A stretch of 64,000 nucleotides of DNA from Candidatus Kurthia intestinigallinarum (GTDB taxonomy: Bacteria; Bacillota; Bacilli; Bacillales_A; Planococcaceae). This document shows positions 1 through 9,193 of this stretch, piece by piece. Numbering within the stretch: position 1 is the first letter of the stretch; each line of letters starts with the position of its first letter. The stretch is taken from positions 1-64,000 of the forward strand of contig NZ_JTFC01000006.1 of NCBI RefSeq assembly GCF_003991225.1, in the 5' to 3' direction. Under the pieces are notes generated by a model. It was not told the DNA's origin. It saw only the letters and a program-made list of their open reading frames with translations, and did no database searches. A program made the position numbers and the translations under genes.

Positions 1-83
1 GAAAGAACAATCTTTCAATGAACTTACGCTAAGTTCACAACATCCGTGTTGTAACGCGTAAGTACGTACATCCTTGTACGAAA
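1..83 (+). other. 23S-5S rRNA internal spacer with tandem hairpins
   Basis: This stretch directly precedes the 5S gene and has no 23S 3'-end motif that I recognise, so it is read as transcribed spacer. It contains four short inverted repeats in a row: 1-6/11-16, 20-25/31-36, 37-41/48-52 and 65-69/76-80, with loops of 4 to 6 bases. In related bacteria the spacer is removed by RNases that need a 23S or 5S stem, so small hairpins here may affect processing. That role is inference. Confidence 0.6.
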
Positions 84-200
<117 letters not shown>

Positions 201-206
201 ACACCG

Positions 207-236
207 AAGTACTGACAGAAGTCAGTGCTTTTTTTG
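207..236 (+). terminator. Intrinsic terminator of the rRNA operon
   Basis: A 9-bp stem (208-216 with 221-229, one G-U pair, loop agaa) is followed by a run of T residues. It lies directly after the 5S rRNA. Confidence 0.9.
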
Positions 237-390
237 TGTTTAAAATATTTTTAAGTGTACTAAAAATTTTTTTCTAAAAAAGATTTAGAAACATTTATTT
301 TTAGAAAATTTTGACTTTCTTCTATTATATATCCAGTTTGTGCGTTTTTTCACATGAGTGTAATTTATCTGAAAATTCTAAAAGTTGCTA

Positions 391-419
391 TTGACAGTAA
401 AAACATCCTCTCGTAATAT
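391..419 (+). promoter_or_regulatory. Sigma-A promoter of the malic enzyme gene
   Basis: A perfect -35 TTGACA (391-396) is separated by 17 bp from a -10-like TAATAT (414-419). It lies about 45 bp upstream of the malic enzyme start and is among the best housekeeping promoter matches in the window. The rest of the gap from 237 is AT-rich and shows nothing else. Confidence 0.8.
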
Positions 420-464
420 ATTGAGCTATCAACAGAAAACGAAAAATTGGAATGAGGGATGAGC

Positions 465-1670
465 ATGAAGGAAGCGTTGAAGAGAGAAGCATTAGCATTG
501 CATGAGCAATACAAAGGGAAGTTGTCAGTTGAGGCAAGTATTCCCGTAAAAGGTATTGAAGAGCTGAGTTTAGTTTATTCACCTGGCGTAGCAGCACCAT
601 GTTTAGAAATTCAACAGAATGTAACGAAGGCCTACACGTATACAATGAAAGGTAATCTTGTGGGTGTTGTATCCGATGGTACAGCGGTATTAGGATTAGG
701 AGATATTGGCCCCGAAGCTGCGATGCCGGTGATGGAAGGAAAGGCGCTTCTTTTAAAGCAGTTTGCAGGAATTAATGCCGTACCAATTTGTTTAGATACA
801 AAGGATACGGATGAAATTGTACAAATCGTACGTGCATTGGCACCAACGTTTGGTGCGATTAATCTAGAGGATATTTCAGCTCCGCGTTGCTTTGAAATTG
901 AAGCACGTCTACAGGATTTAGGAATTCCAGTATTCCATGATGACCAACATGGGACGGCAATCGTTGTAGGGGCAGGACTGATTAATGCTCTGAAAATTGT
1001 AGGAAAGCAAAAAGAACAAGTTCGTGTTGTAATTAACGGTGCTGGTGCAGCGGGTGTCGCAATTTTAAAGATTTTATTATCTCTTGGTTATCAAGGATCG
1101 AATATCGTTGTTTGTGACTCAAAAGGCATTATTTATGAAGGGCGCAAAGAGGGCATGAATTCAGAGAAGGAATATGTGGCGCTTTGGAGTAATACAGCGA
1201 ATCTAACAGGATCATTAGAAGAGGCAGTTGTGAATACAGATATCTTTATCGGTGTTTCAGCCCCAAATGTGTTAACAGAGAAAATGATTTCGACGATGAA
1301 TGTGGATCCAATTATCTTTGCTCTGGCAAATCCAGATCCAGAGGTGACCTATGAAAATGCGCTTGCTTGGGGAGCGAAAGTGATTGCGACAGGACGTTCT
1401 GATTATCCGAATCAGATTAATAATATGCTTGCATTCCCAGGTATTTTCCGAGGGGCATTGGATGTGCATGCAACCGCTATTACAGAAGAAATGAAACTTG
1501 CAACAATTGAAGCCATTGCAAATCTTGTAACGAGTGACCAGTTAGTAGAAGGCACTGTTGTTCCAAATGTTTTTGAAATCGATGTAACGGAAGCTGTAGC
1601 ACATGCTGTTCGCCATTGTGCGTATGAAACAGGCATTGCCAAGACGAAAATTCCGGTATTTACAAAATAA
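465..1670 (+). CDS. Malic enzyme, short NAD(P)-dependent type
   Basis: Decarboxylates malate to pyruvate while reducing NAD(P), linking the TCA cycle to pyruvate. The protein of about 401 residues has the short bacterial form, like B. subtilis YtsJ (about 410) rather than the long MalS/MaeA type. Visible motifs are the substrate region 'SLVYSPGVAAPC' near residue 40, 'VFHDDQHGTA' near 155, and a Rossmann fold 'VINGAGAAGVAI' near 190. The ATG at 465 is preferred over the in-frame ATG at 459 because GAGGG at 454-458 gives a 6-nt spacing only for 465. It is a single-gene unit with its own promoter and terminator. The cofactor (NAD or NADP) cannot be read from sequence by eye. Confidence 0.93.
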   Translation: MKEALKREALALHEQYKGKLSVEASIPVKGIEELSLVYSPGVAAPCLEIQQNVTKAYTYTMKGNLVGVVSDGTAVLGLGDIGPEAAMPVMEGKALLLKQFAGINAVPICLDTKDTDEIVQIVRALAPTFGAINLEDISAPRCFEIEARLQDLGIPVFHDDQHGTAIVVGAGLINALKIVGKQKEQVRVVINGAGAAGVAILKILLSLGYQGSNIVVCDSKGIIYEGRKEGMNSEKEYVALWSNTANLTGSLEEAVVNTDIFIGVSAPNVLTEKMISTMNVDPIIFALANPDPEVTYENALAWGAKVIATGRSDYPNQINNMLAFPGIFRGALDVHATAITEEMKLATIEAIANLVTSDQLVEGTVVPNVFEIDVTEAVAHAVRHCAYETGIAKTKIPVFTK

Positions 1671-1686
1671 TAAATGGTTTTCGCAA

Positions 1687-1722
1687 AAAGAGCGTCAGTT
1701 ATGTGAAACTGACGCTCTTTTA
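1687..1722 (+). terminator. Intrinsic terminator after the malic enzyme gene
   Basis: A 14-bp perfect stem (1687-1700 with 1707-1720, loop atgtga) carries a T-rich 3' arm and lies 16 bp after the stop codon. Confidence 0.92.
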
Positions 1723-1784
1723 GTTGTTTTTCGGTACAATAAAAGGTAAGGTAATGGCAAAGAGTTATAAGGAAGTGTACAAGC

Positions 1785-1982
1785 TTGGCAAAGAAAACCG
1801 TATGGTATGAAGTAGAAGAAAATGAAACAATTAGCGAATGTTTGGATAGAATGCAGAAAGATGGCTATATGCCTGCAGGACGAAAAGAGGAACCGTTATT
1901 TGAAATGATTGACGGGAATCCAGTACCAGTTCGCCAATTGATTAAATTCAAAGGTATTTTGATTGAAAGTGACGAAAAATAG
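1785..1982 (+). CDS. yebG: NETI-motif small protein (YebG-like)
   Basis: This 65-residue protein carries the tetrapeptide NETI at about residues 13-16 ('VEENETISECL'), which names the NETI family; B. subtilis YebG belongs to it and likewise sits directly upstream of purE. No biochemical role is known to me. It probably starts at TTG 1785, since GGAAG at 1771-1775 lies 9 nt upstream. A -10-like TACAAT at 1735-1740 with a weak -35 may drive it. Family and synteny are firm; function is unknown. Confidence 0.85.
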   Translation: MAKKTVWYEVEENETISECLDRMQKDGYMPAGRKEEPLFEMIDGNPVPVRQLIKFKGILIESDEK

Positions 1983-1987
1983 ATAAA

Positions 1988-2033
1988 AAATACGAACGAT
2001 TGAATTTTTTAAAATTTAATTGTTCGTTTTTTA
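1988..2033 (+). promoter_or_regulatory. PurBox-like inverted repeat that doubles as terminator
   Basis: Two inverted copies of a motif close to the PurR PurBox (AWWWCCGAACWWT) are seen: 1988-2000 on the plus strand (11 of 13) and 2019-2031 read on the minus strand (12 of 13), with 18 bp between them, ending just before the pur -35 box. In B. subtilis PurR binds such paired boxes 16-17 bp apart and is released by PRPP. The same palindrome (1992-2006 with 2012-2026 plus a T run) can also form the terminator of the upstream NETI gene. PurR binding is inferred. Confidence 0.75.
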
Positions 2034-2062
2034 TTGACTTCTTTACGTAGCGTTGTTAGAAT
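2034..2062 (+). promoter_or_regulatory. Purine operon promoter
   Basis: TTGACT (2034-2039) and TAGAAT (2057-2062) are separated by exactly 17 bp. They lie between the PurBox pair and the guanine aptamer, where the B. subtilis pur promoter is found. Confidence 0.82.
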
Positions 2063-2075
2063 GGCAATGAAAACA

Positions 2076-2152
2076 ATATATCCCACATATATGCTAGAGG
2101 ATTGGCTCTAGTGTCTCTACCCGACACCGTAAATGTTGGACTATGCGGGAAA
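2076..2152 (+). promoter_or_regulatory. Guanine/hypoxanthine riboswitch aptamer of the pur operon
   Basis: A purine aptamer is recognisable. P1 is 2082-2089/2142-2149 (one A-C mismatch). P2 is 2094-2098/2107-2111. The conserved J2/3 'tctctacc' is at 2114-2121. P3 is 2122-2126/2134-2138 with loop CCGTAAA, followed by GACTATG. The base that decides specificity (position 74 of the xpt aptamer) is C2141, which pairs guanine or hypoxanthine; adenine aptamers have U there. Ligand binding in this family stabilises P1 and favours the downstream terminator, lowering pur expression. Confidence 0.95.
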
Positions 2153-2209
2153 GCAAGCACTTAGGAATATTGCGCTCGAGTTCACAGAGGGGGACTTGTC
2201 GCTTTCGTT

Positions 2210-2275
2210 GATCCTTGAGTAACTAGCTTTTCCACATATGTGTGTAGAGCTGACGTTATTTGGGGATTTTTTATT
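2210..2275 (+). terminator. Riboswitch-controlled terminator upstream of purE
   Basis: A 14-bp stem (2210-2223 with 2255-2268, several G-U pairs) encloses a second hairpin and is followed by a T run at 2267-2272. It is the expression platform of the purine riboswitch. A short complement between 2149-2154 (gaaagc) and 2201-2206 (gctttc) could belong to the antiterminator, but I did not resolve the full switch. Confidence 0.85.
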
Positions 2276-2297
2276 TGTCTAAAGGAGCGTATATAAC

Positions 2298-2786
2298 ATG
2301 AATCCGAAAATTGGTGTCATTATGGGAAGTTCTAGTGATTGGGAAACAATGAAGCATGCGTGTGACATTCTTGATGAGCTAGCAATTCCTTATGAAAAAC
2401 GAGTAGTATCCGCACATCGTACTCCTGATTTAATGTTTGAGTATGCTGAGAGAGCACGCGAACGTGGTATCGAAGTAATCATTGCAGGTGCAGGTGGTGC
2501 AGCGCATTTACCAGGTATGGTTGCTGCGAAAACAACATTACCGGTCATTGGTGTACCGGTTCAATCTCGCGCATTAAACGGTTTAGATTCATTACTTTCA
2601 ATTGTTCAAATGCCTGGTGGTGTACCGGTAGCAACAGTAGCAATTGGGAAAGCTGGAGCGACAAATGCCGGCTTGCTAGCAGCACAAATTTTATCAACGA
2701 CAGACAAAGACATCACAGAAAAACTTGAAGCACGTCGTTTAGAAATGAAAGCAAAAGCAATGGAAAGTACAGGTGACCTACAGTGA
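2298..2786 (+). CDS. purE: N5-carboxyaminoimidazole ribonucleotide mutase
   Basis: Converts N5-CAIR to 4-carboxy-AIR in de novo purine synthesis. The 162-residue length matches class I PurE. Visible active-site motifs are 'MGSSSDW' (residues 9-15), 'SAHRTP' (38-43) and '[12 protein letters not shown]' (63-74). A strong site AAAGGAG at 2281-2287 precedes the ATG. It is the first gene of the operon, and its stop overlaps the purK start by 4 bp (GTGA), indicating translational coupling with the enzyme that makes its substrate. Confidence 0.98.
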   Translation: MNPKIGVIMGSSSDWETMKHACDILDELAIPYEKRVVSAHRTPDLMFEYAERARERGIEVIIAGAGGAAHLPGMVAAKTTLPVIGVPVQSRALNGLDSLLSIVQMPGGVPVATVAIGKAGATNAGLLAAQILSTTDKDITEKLEARRLEMKAKAMESTGDLQ

Positions 2787-3907
2787 CGGCAACAATCTAT
2801 CCAGGACAAACAATCGGCATTATCGGTGGAGGTCAGCTAGGTCGTATGATGGCATTAGCTGCAAAGGAAGCAGGATTTAAAATTGCTGTACTTGAACCTT
2901 CAATGGATTCTCCATGTGGCCAAGTCGCAGACATCCGCATCGTCGCACCATATGATGATGAGGCGGCACTTGAAGAATTAGCAGAAGTAAGTGATGTGAT
3001 CACATACGAATTTGAAAACATCGATTACGAAGGATTAAAACGTTTAACTGAAATTGCTTATGTTCCACAAGGTGCAGAGCTTGTACGCACGACACAAGAT
3101 CGTATTTTAGAGAAGGCTGCAATTACGGAAGCAGGCAGTCCTGTCGCACCGTATATTGTCGCTAATGATTACCAAGAACTTTTAGCGAAAGTCCAAGAAG
3201 TTGGGTATCCATGTGTAGTGAAAACAGCGCGTGGTGGCTATGATGGTAAAGGGCAGCAAACATTGAAATCAGCAGCAGATCTTGTTGGAGCAGAAGTATT
3301 ATTTGAACACTCTGCCTGTGTTGCTGAAGCTTTCGTACCGTTTGTAATGGAAGTATCTGTTATCGTACAGCGTAATCCGCAAGGCGAAACGTATTGCTTA
3401 CCAATGGGTGAAAATATACATGTCAATCACATCTTACACGAAACGATTGTACCGGCGCGTGTTGAGGCAAAAACACTTCAGCAAGCAGAAGAGGAAGCCA
3501 TTAAAATTGCGGATGCACTGAACTTAATCGGTACACTAGCAGTTGAAATGTTCGTGCTAGAAGATGGCTCGATTGTCATTAACGAATTAGCGCCACGTCC
3601 TCATAACTCAGGGCATTATTCAATTGAAGCTTGCAACATTTCACAGTTCCATCAACATATTCGCGCGGTATGTGGCTGGCCACTTCGTAAGCCGAAGTTA
3701 CATGCACCATCGATTATGGTCAATGTGTTAGGTCAACATGTCGTACCGGTGATTAATTCGATTGGGAAGTATCCTGATTGGTCGATTCATTTATACGGAA
3801 AATCAGAAGCAAAGAACAATCGTAAAATGGGACATGTTACAATAATGACGGATGATATTAATCATACCTTAGAGGAAATTAATCAATCTGCTATTTGGGC
3901 AGAATAA
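2783..3907 (+). CDS. purK: N5-carboxyaminoimidazole ribonucleotide synthase
   Basis: ATP-dependent carboxylation of AIR to N5-CAIR with bicarbonate, the step before PurE. The 374-residue protein has an N-terminal '[14 protein letters not shown]' nucleotide-binding fold (about residues 10-23), then an ATP-grasp domain with '[12 protein letters not shown]' near 145-156 and '[13 protein letters not shown]' near 265-277. The GTG start lies inside the end of purE, and AGGTG at 2771-2775 can serve as ribosome site. Length and motifs are normal for the family. Confidence 0.98.
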   Translation: MTATIYPGQTIGIIGGGQLGRMMALAAKEAGFKIAVLEPSMDSPCGQVADIRIVAPYDDEAALEELAEVSDVITYEFENIDYEGLKRLTEIAYVPQGAELVRTTQDRILEKAAITEAGSPVAPYIVANDYQELLAKVQEVGYPCVVKTARGGYDGKGQQTLKSAADLVGAEVLFEHSACVAEAFVPFVMEVSVIVQRNPQGETYCLPMGENIHVNHILHETIVPARVEAKTLQQAEEEAIKIADALNLIGTLAVEMFVLEDGSIVINELAPRPHNSGHYSIEACNISQFHQHIRAVCGWPLRKPKLHAPSIMVNVLGQHVVPVINSIGKYPDWSIHLYGKSEAKNNRKMGHVTIMTDDINHTLEEINQSAIWAE

Positions 3908-3925
3908 AAGGGAGAACATTATACA

Positions 3926-5224
3926 ATGATCGCACGTTATACTCGTCCTGAAATGGGCGCCATTTGGACAGAACAAAACCGTTATCAAGCATGGCTTGAA
4001 GTTGAAATCTTAGCTTGTGAAGCATGGTCAGAGCTAGGCGTTATTCCTAAAGAAGACGTTCAAAAATTACGTGAGAATGCTTCATTCGATATCGAACGTA
4101 TTTTAGAAATCGAAAAAGAAACACGTCATGACGTTGTAGCATTCACTCGTGCCGTTTCTGAAACATTAGGCGACGAACGTAAATGGGTACACTACGGCTT
4201 AACTTCTACAGACGTAGTTGATACAGCTCTTTCTTATCAAATTAAACAAGCAAATGAAATTATCCGTAAAGACATCCAAAACTTCATCGACATCATTGCT
4301 GCTAAAGCAAAAGAGCATAAGATGACTGTTTGTATGGGCCGTACACACGGTGTTCATGCAGAGCCAACAACTTTCGGTTTAAAACTAGCTTTATGGCATG
4401 AAGAAATGCTTCGTAACCAAGCGCGCTTTGAAGCGGCTGCTAAAACAATCGAAGCTGGTAAAATTTCAGGTGCGGTAGGTACATACGCAAATATCGATCC
4501 GTTCGTTGAAAAATTCGTATGTGAAAAATTAGGCCTAACAGCAGCGCCAATTTCTACACAAACACTTCAACGTGATCGTCATGCTGAATACTTCTCAGTG
4601 TTAGCATTAATCGCAACATCAATTGAAAAATTCGCTACGGAGGTTCGTGGTTTACAAAAATCAGAAACTCGTGAAGTAGAAGAAGGCTTCGCTAAAGGTC
4701 AAAAAGGCTCTTCAGCAATGCCTCATAAACGTAACCCAATCGGTTCTGAAAACATGGTAGGGATGGCTCGCCTAGTACGCGGTCACATGCTTACTGCTTA
4801 CGAAAATGTTCCATTATGGCATGAGCGCGATATCTCTCACTCTTCAGCAGAGCGCGTAATCATTCCAGATACAACAATTGCAATCAACTACATGTTAAAC
4901 CGTTTCGGTAACATCGTGAAAAACTTAACTGTGTTCCCAGAAAATATGAAACGCAATATGACACGTACATTCGGTCTAATCTACTCTCAACGTGTATTAT
5001 TAGCACTTATCGAAAAAGGTCTTTCTCGTGAAGAAGCTTACGATACAGTACAACCGCTTACTGCACGTTCTTGGGATGAGCAAATTCAGTTCCGTCCATT
5101 AGTAGAAGAAAACGAAAAAATCTCTTCTCTACTTTCTGCAGAAGAAATTGACGATTGCTTCGATTATAATTACCACCTAAAAAATGTGGATATGATTTTC
5201 GATCGTCTTGGTCTTAACGATTAA
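3926..5224 (+). CDS. purB: Adenylosuccinate lyase
   Basis: Acts twice in purine metabolism: it splits SAICAR to AICAR and adenylosuccinate to AMP, releasing fumarate each time. The 432-residue protein belongs to the fumarase/aspartase superfamily. Visible are 'RTHGVHA' (residues 139-145, His141 as the likely general acid) and the signature loop '[11 protein letters not shown]' (261-271). The ribosome site GGGAG at 3911-3915 and an 18-bp gap after purK keep it in the operon. A hairpin follows before purC. The class I fumarase at the other end of the window is unrelated in fold. Confidence 0.98.
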   Translation: MIARYTRPEMGAIWTEQNRYQAWLEVEILACEAWSELGVIPKEDVQKLRENASFDIERILEIEKETRHDVVAFTRAVSETLGDERKWVHYGLTSTDVVDTALSYQIKQANEIIRKDIQNFIDIIAAKAKEHKMTVCMGRTHGVHAEPTTFGLKLALWHEEMLRNQARFEAAAKTIEAGKISGAVGTYANIDPFVEKFVCEKLGLTAAPISTQTLQRDRHAEYFSVLALIATSIEKFATEVRGLQKSETREVEEGFAKGQKGSSAMPHKRNPIGSENMVGMARLVRGHMLTAYENVPLWHERDISHSSAERVIIPDTTIAINYMLNRFGNIVKNLTVFPENMKRNMTRTFGLIYSQRVLLALIEKGLSREEAYDTVQPLTARSWDEQIQFRPLVEENEKISSLLSAEEIDDCFDYNYHLKNVDMIFDRLGLND

Positions 5225-5237
5225 TACTTGCTTTAAT

Positions 5238-5268
5238 AATGTCAGCACACAGTGAGTGCGCTGACATT
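5238..5268 (+). other. Intercistronic hairpin between purB and purC
   Basis: A 13-bp stem (5238-5250 with 5256-5268, one mismatch, loop agtga) lies between purB and purC and lacks a clear T run. It may be a processing or stability element, or a weak terminator. This role is inferred. Confidence 0.6.
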
Positions 5269-5323
5269 CTATTTTCAAAATTTTGATTATTCAATAAATT
5301 ATTATCCTACGGGGGAATTCAAA

Positions 5324-6037
5324 GTGGAAAAAGGTCAACTTTTATACGAAGGTAAAGCAAAACGATTATATGCAACAGATACAGAAGACGTTTTATACGT
5401 TGAGTACAAAGATAGCGCAACAGCATTTAACGGTGAAAAGAAAGCCGAAATTGCTGGTAAGGGCGTACTAAACAATAGCATTACATCATTGATTTTCGAC
5501 AAATTAAAAGCAGCTGGCATTGAGTCTCACTTTATCGAGAAACTAAACGATAATGATCAATTAGTTAAAAAAGTCGACATTATTCCAATTGAAGTTGTAG
5601 TCCGTAACATTGTAGCGGGTAGCCTGTCAAAACGTTTAGGCATCGAAGAGGGTACCGTCCTTCCTCGCACCATTGTCGAATACTACTACAAAGATGATGA
5701 TTTAGGTGACCCAATCATCAACAACGAGCATATTGATATTTTAGGCATCGCATCAGAAGAAGAAGTTCAAGCCTTATATGAAAAAGCACAACAAGTGAAT
5801 GATGTCATGGCCCCATTCTTCAAGGAAATCGGCGTAACATTAGTCGACTTCAAATTAGAGTTTGGTCGTGATGCACAAGGTAACGTATTATTAGCAGATG
5901 AAATTTCACCTGACACTTGCCGTCTTTGGGATACGGAAACGAATCAGCATTTAGATAAAGATGTATTCCGCCGTGGTTTAGGTGACTTAACAGAGGTTTA
6001 TAAAATTATTCTTTCTCGTCTAGGAGGACAAGCTTAA
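5324..6037 (+). CDS. purC: SAICAR synthetase
   Basis: Phosphoribosylaminoimidazole-succinocarboxamide synthase joins aspartate to CAIR with ATP. The start is placed at GTG 5324 because GGGGGAA (5311-5317) lies 7 nt upstream and the protein then begins 'MEKGQLLYEGKAKRLYATD', the usual PurC N-terminus. An upstream in-frame extension to 5252 would run through the purB-purC hairpin and has no homologous look. The resulting 237 residues match the family (about 240). Motifs include 'LYEGKAKRLY', 'SLSKRLG' and 'DFKLEFG'. It lies 1 bp before purS. Confidence 0.96.
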   Translation: MEKGQLLYEGKAKRLYATDTEDVLYVEYKDSATAFNGEKKAEIAGKGVLNNSITSLIFDKLKAAGIESHFIEKLNDNDQLVKKVDIIPIEVVVRNIVAGSLSKRLGIEEGTVLPRTIVEYYYKDDDLGDPIINNEHIDILGIASEEEVQALYEKAQQVNDVMAPFFKEIGVTLVDFKLEFGRDAQGNVLLADEISPDTCRLWDTETNQHLDKDVFRRGLGDLTEVYKIILSRLGGQA

Positions 6038-6038
6038 C

Positions 6039-6287
6039 ATGAAAAAGGTCAAAGTATACGTAACATTACGCGAAAGTGTTTTAGATCCACAAGGCTCAGC
6101 AGTAATGGGCTCACTACACAACATGGGGTACGATGAAGTACAAGATGTACGCATCGGTAAATTCTTAGAATTACAGCTTGCTGACGTAGAACGCGATGTT
6201 GATACTGCAGTCAAAGAAATGTGTGAAAAATTACTAACGAATACAGTCATCGAAGACTACCGTTACGAAGTCGAGGAGGCTAACTAA
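6039..6287 (+). CDS. purS: FGAM synthase subunit PurS
   Basis: This 82-residue subunit of phosphoribosylformylglycinamidine synthase bridges PurL and PurQ and helps pass ammonia between them. It shows the PurS pattern '[17 protein letters not shown]' at residues 4-20 and '[12 protein letters not shown]' near 31-42. It lies 1 bp after purC and 1 bp before purQ, with TAGGAGGAC in the purC tail as ribosome site. The three-part PurS-PurQ-PurL arrangement is typical of Gram-positive bacteria, where the large single-chain enzyme is absent. Confidence 0.97.
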   Translation: MKKVKVYVTLRESVLDPQGSAVMGSLHNMGYDEVQDVRIGKFLELQLADVERDVDTAVKEMCEKLLTNTVIEDYRYEVEEAN

Positions 6288-6288
6288 C

Positions 6289-6969
6289 ATGAAATTCGCA
6301 GTACTCGTATTCCCTGGGTCGAACTGTGATTTAGACATGTATCACGCAATCAAGGACGAACTTGGCGAAGAAGCAGAATATGTTTGGCATGACGAAACAG
6401 ATTTAAGCGCATATGATGGCATTTTAGTACCAGGTGGTTTCTCTTACGGTGACTACTTACGCTGCGGCGCAATGGCGAACCAATCAAATGTTATGAAAGA
6501 AGTAAAAAAAGCCGCTGAAGCTGGTAAGCCAGTACTAGGCGTTTGTAACGGATTCCAAATCTTAACGGAAGCGGGTCTTTTACCAGGTGCACTTCTACGT
6601 AACCGCGACTTGAAATTCATCTGCAAAACAGTGGAACTCAAAGTAGAAAATAACCATACATTATTTACAAATGGTTATAATAGCGATGAAGTTATCTCTA
6701 TTCCAATCGCTCACGGTGAAGGAAATTACTACTGTGACGACGCCACATTAAAACAATTACAAGACAATAATCAAATTGTCTTCACGTATAATGGTGAAAA
6801 CCCAAATGGTAGTTTAGAAAACATCGCAGGTATCGTCAACGAACGCGGCAATGTGCTTGGTATGATGCCTCACCCAGAGCGCGCAGTAGACGAGCTTATC
6901 GGCGGTGCAGATGGTCTTAATTTATTCAAATCAATTGTAAAACAGTGGAGGGAATCAAATGTCAACTAA
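6289..6969 (+). CDS. purQ: FGAM synthase glutaminase subunit PurQ
   Basis: Class I glutamine amidotransferase subunit that supplies ammonia to PurL. In 226 residues one sees '[12 protein letters not shown]', the oxyanion region '[15 protein letters not shown]' near 46-60, the nucleophile Cys in '[11 protein letters not shown]' near residue 86, and the His-Glu pair in '[10 protein letters not shown]' near 193. It starts 1 bp after purS and overlaps the purL start by 11 bp. Confidence 0.97.
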   Translation: MKFAVLVFPGSNCDLDMYHAIKDELGEEAEYVWHDETDLSAYDGILVPGGFSYGDYLRCGAMANQSNVMKEVKKAAEAGKPVLGVCNGFQILTEAGLLPGALLRNRDLKFICKTVELKVENNHTLFTNGYNSDEVISIPIAHGEGNYYCDDATLKQLQDNNQIVFTYNGENPNGSLENIAGIVNERGNVLGMMPHPERAVDELIGGADGLNLFKSIVKQWRESNVN

Positions 6970-9193
6970 GCTTGAGCCAACAGCGGAGCAAATCAAAGAA
7001 CAACAAATGTATGCAGATTTAGGTATGAGCGACAGCGAGTTTGCCCTTGTTGAAGAGATTTTAGGACGCTTACCAAACTGGACAGAACTTGGTCTGTTTT
7101 CAGTAATGTGGTCAGAACACTGCTCTTACAAAAACTCTAAGCCGGTTCTTCGTAAATTCCCAACGGAAGGTCCACAAGTATTACAAGGTCCTGGTGAAGG
7201 TGCCGGAATCGTTGATATCGGTGATAACCAAGCGGTTGTATTCAAAATGGAATCGCATAATCACCCATCAGCAATCGAGCCTTACCAAGGTGCTGCAACA
7301 GGCGTCGGCGGTATTATCCGTGACGTATTCTCAATGGGTGCACGCCCTGTTGCGATGTTAAACTCATTACGCTTTGGTGAACTAGACGCATCCAAACGTG
7401 TGAAATATTTATTTGAAGAGGTCGTTGCTGGTATCGCAGGCTATGGGAACTGTATCGGGATTCCAACAGTAGGTGGCGAAATTCAATTCGACCCTTGCTA
7501 CGAAGGAAATCCATTAGTTAATGCGATGTGTGTCGGCTTAATCGACCATGATGATATTCAAAAAGGTATCGCAGCGGGTGTTGGCAATACGGTAATGTAC
7601 GTAGGTGCTAAAACAGGTCGTGACGGTATCCACGGTGCGACATTTGCATCGGAAGAACTAACAGAAACATCAGACGAAAATCGCCCAGCTGTTCAAGTGG
7701 GTGACCCATTCATGGAAAAACTGCTATTAGAAGCTTGTCTTGAATTAGTTAAGTTTGATAGCTTAGTTGGGATTCAAGATATGGGTGCCGCTGGTCTAAC
7801 ATCATCTGCATCAGAAATGGCATCAAAAGCCGGCTCTGGTATCGAAATGAATTTAGACTTAGTGCCTCAACGTGAAACAGGTATGACAGCATATGAAATG
7901 ATGCTATCAGAATCGCAAGAGCGTATGCTTGTTGTCGTGAAAAAGGGTGAAGAGCAACCAATCGTTGATCTATTCGCAAAATACGGTCTTGATGCAGTAT
8001 CTGTTGGTGTCGTAACAGATGATAAACAATTCCGCTTATTACATCATGGTGAGGTTGTAGCAGATGTTCCAGTTGATGCATTAGCAGAGGATGCACCTGT
8101 TTACCACAAACCATCAGCTGTTCCAGCTTACTACGAGGAATTCCAACAAATGAAAAATGAGGAACCTCAAGTAGCAGATTATAAAGAAACATTACTAGCA
8201 TTATTACAACAACCAACAATCGCTTCAAAAGAGTGGGTTTATGGTCAATATGATCATCAAGTACGTACATCAACTGTTGTGGCTCCTGGTAGTGATGCAG
8301 CCGTTATTCGTGTACGTGGTACAAATAAAGGATTAGCGATGACAACAGACTGTAACTCTCGCTATATTTATTTAGACCCTGAAGTGGGCGGTAAAATCGC
8401 TGTAGCAGAAGCAGCACGTAATATTATCGCATCAGGTGGTCAGCCACTTGCTATTACAGACTGCTTAAACTTCGGTAATCCAGAGAAGCCTGAAATCTTC
8501 TGGCAAATCGAAAAATCAGCAGACGGGATCTCAGATGCTTGTCGCGCATTAAACGCACCAGTTATCGGTGGGAATGTATCTCTTTACAACGAACGTAGTT
8601 CAGAAGCAATCTACCCAACACCAACAATTGGTATGGTTGGTTTAGTAGAGGACCTTGCACATGTAACAACACAAGAAGCGAAGCAAGCGGGCGATGTTGT
8701 ATACGTTATCGGTGAAACAGCAACGGAATTCGGTGGCTCAGAGCTTCAAAAATTAACAAATGATGGTAAAGTATTTGGCTTAGCACCTGCGATTGATTTA
8801 GATGTAGAACATGCACATCAACAATCATTATTACAAGCAATCAAAGCGGGCGTTGTTCAATCTGCACATGATGTAGCAGAGGGCGGTTTAGCAGTAGCGT
8901 TTGCTGAAACAGTATTCGGTACACAACTTGGTGCAGAAGTAGAACTTACAGGCTCTGCAACGACTGCTTTATTCGCTGAATCACAATCACGCTTTGTTGT
9001 AACAGTTGCACAAGAAAAAGCAGCACGATTTGAAGAAATCGTTCCTGCTGCAAATAAAGTGGGGATCATTACGCCAAATGCTGATCTTGTGATTAAAGGA
9101 ACAGATGGAACAACTTATGTAGAGGGCGCCGTAGCAGAATTCCATGACGCTTGGAGAGGAGCTATCACATGCTTGCTGAACTCAGAGGCTTAA
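6959..9193 (+). CDS. purL: FGAM synthase large subunit PurL
   Basis: Synthetase subunit that makes formylglycinamidine ribonucleotide from FGAR using ATP and ammonia channelled from PurQ. The 744-residue length is that of the small (Gram-positive) PurL. Visible are '[11 protein letters not shown]' near residues 50-60, '[10 protein letters not shown]' near 96-105, 'TGVGGIIRD' and '[10 protein letters not shown]', and a second AIRS-like half with 'GGNVSLYNE'. GGAGGG at 6949-6954 precedes the ATG. The end overlaps the purF start by 25 bp. Confidence 0.97.
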   Translation: MSTKLEPTAEQIKEQQMYADLGMSDSEFALVEEILGRLPNWTELGLFSVMWSEHCSYKNSKPVLRKFPTEGPQVLQGPGEGAGIVDIGDNQAVVFKMESHNHPSAIEPYQGAATGVGGIIRDVFSMGARPVAMLNSLRFGELDASKRVKYLFEEVVAGIAGYGNCIGIPTVGGEIQFDPCYEGNPLVNAMCVGLIDHDDIQKGIAAGVGNTVMYVGAKTGRDGIHGATFASEELTETSDENRPAVQVGDPFMEKLLLEACLELVKFDSLVGIQDMGAAGLTSSASEMASKAGSGIEMNLDLVPQRETGMTAYEMMLSESQERMLVVVKKGEEQPIVDLFAKYGLDAVSVGVVTDDKQFRLLHHGEVVADVPVDALAEDAPVYHKPSAVPAYYEEFQQMKNEEPQVADYKETLLALLQQPTIASKEWVYGQYDHQVRTSTVVAPGSDAAVIRVRGTNKGLAMTTDCNSRYIYLDPEVGGKIAVAEAARNIIASGGQPLAITDCLNFGNPEKPEIFWQIEKSADGISDACRALNAPVIGGNVSLYNERSSEAIYPTPTIGMVGLVEDLAHVTTQEAKQAGDVVYVIGETATEFGGSELQKLTNDGKVFGLAPAIDLDVEHAHQQSLLQAIKAGVVQSAHDVAEGGLAVAFAETVFGTQLGAEVELTGSATTALFAESQSRFVVTVAQEKAARFEEIVPAANKVGIITPNADLVIKGTDGTTYVEGAVAEFHDAWRGAITCLLNSEA

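Noticed and set aside
5252-5323. N-terminal extension of purC
   Set aside because: It translates part of the purB-purC hairpin and is absent from the PurC family; GTG 5324 has the strong ribosome site.
7749-8273. 174-residue open frame on the minus strand inside purL
   Set aside because: It lies fully inside purL and its His/Leu-rich composition reflects reverse reading of purL codons.
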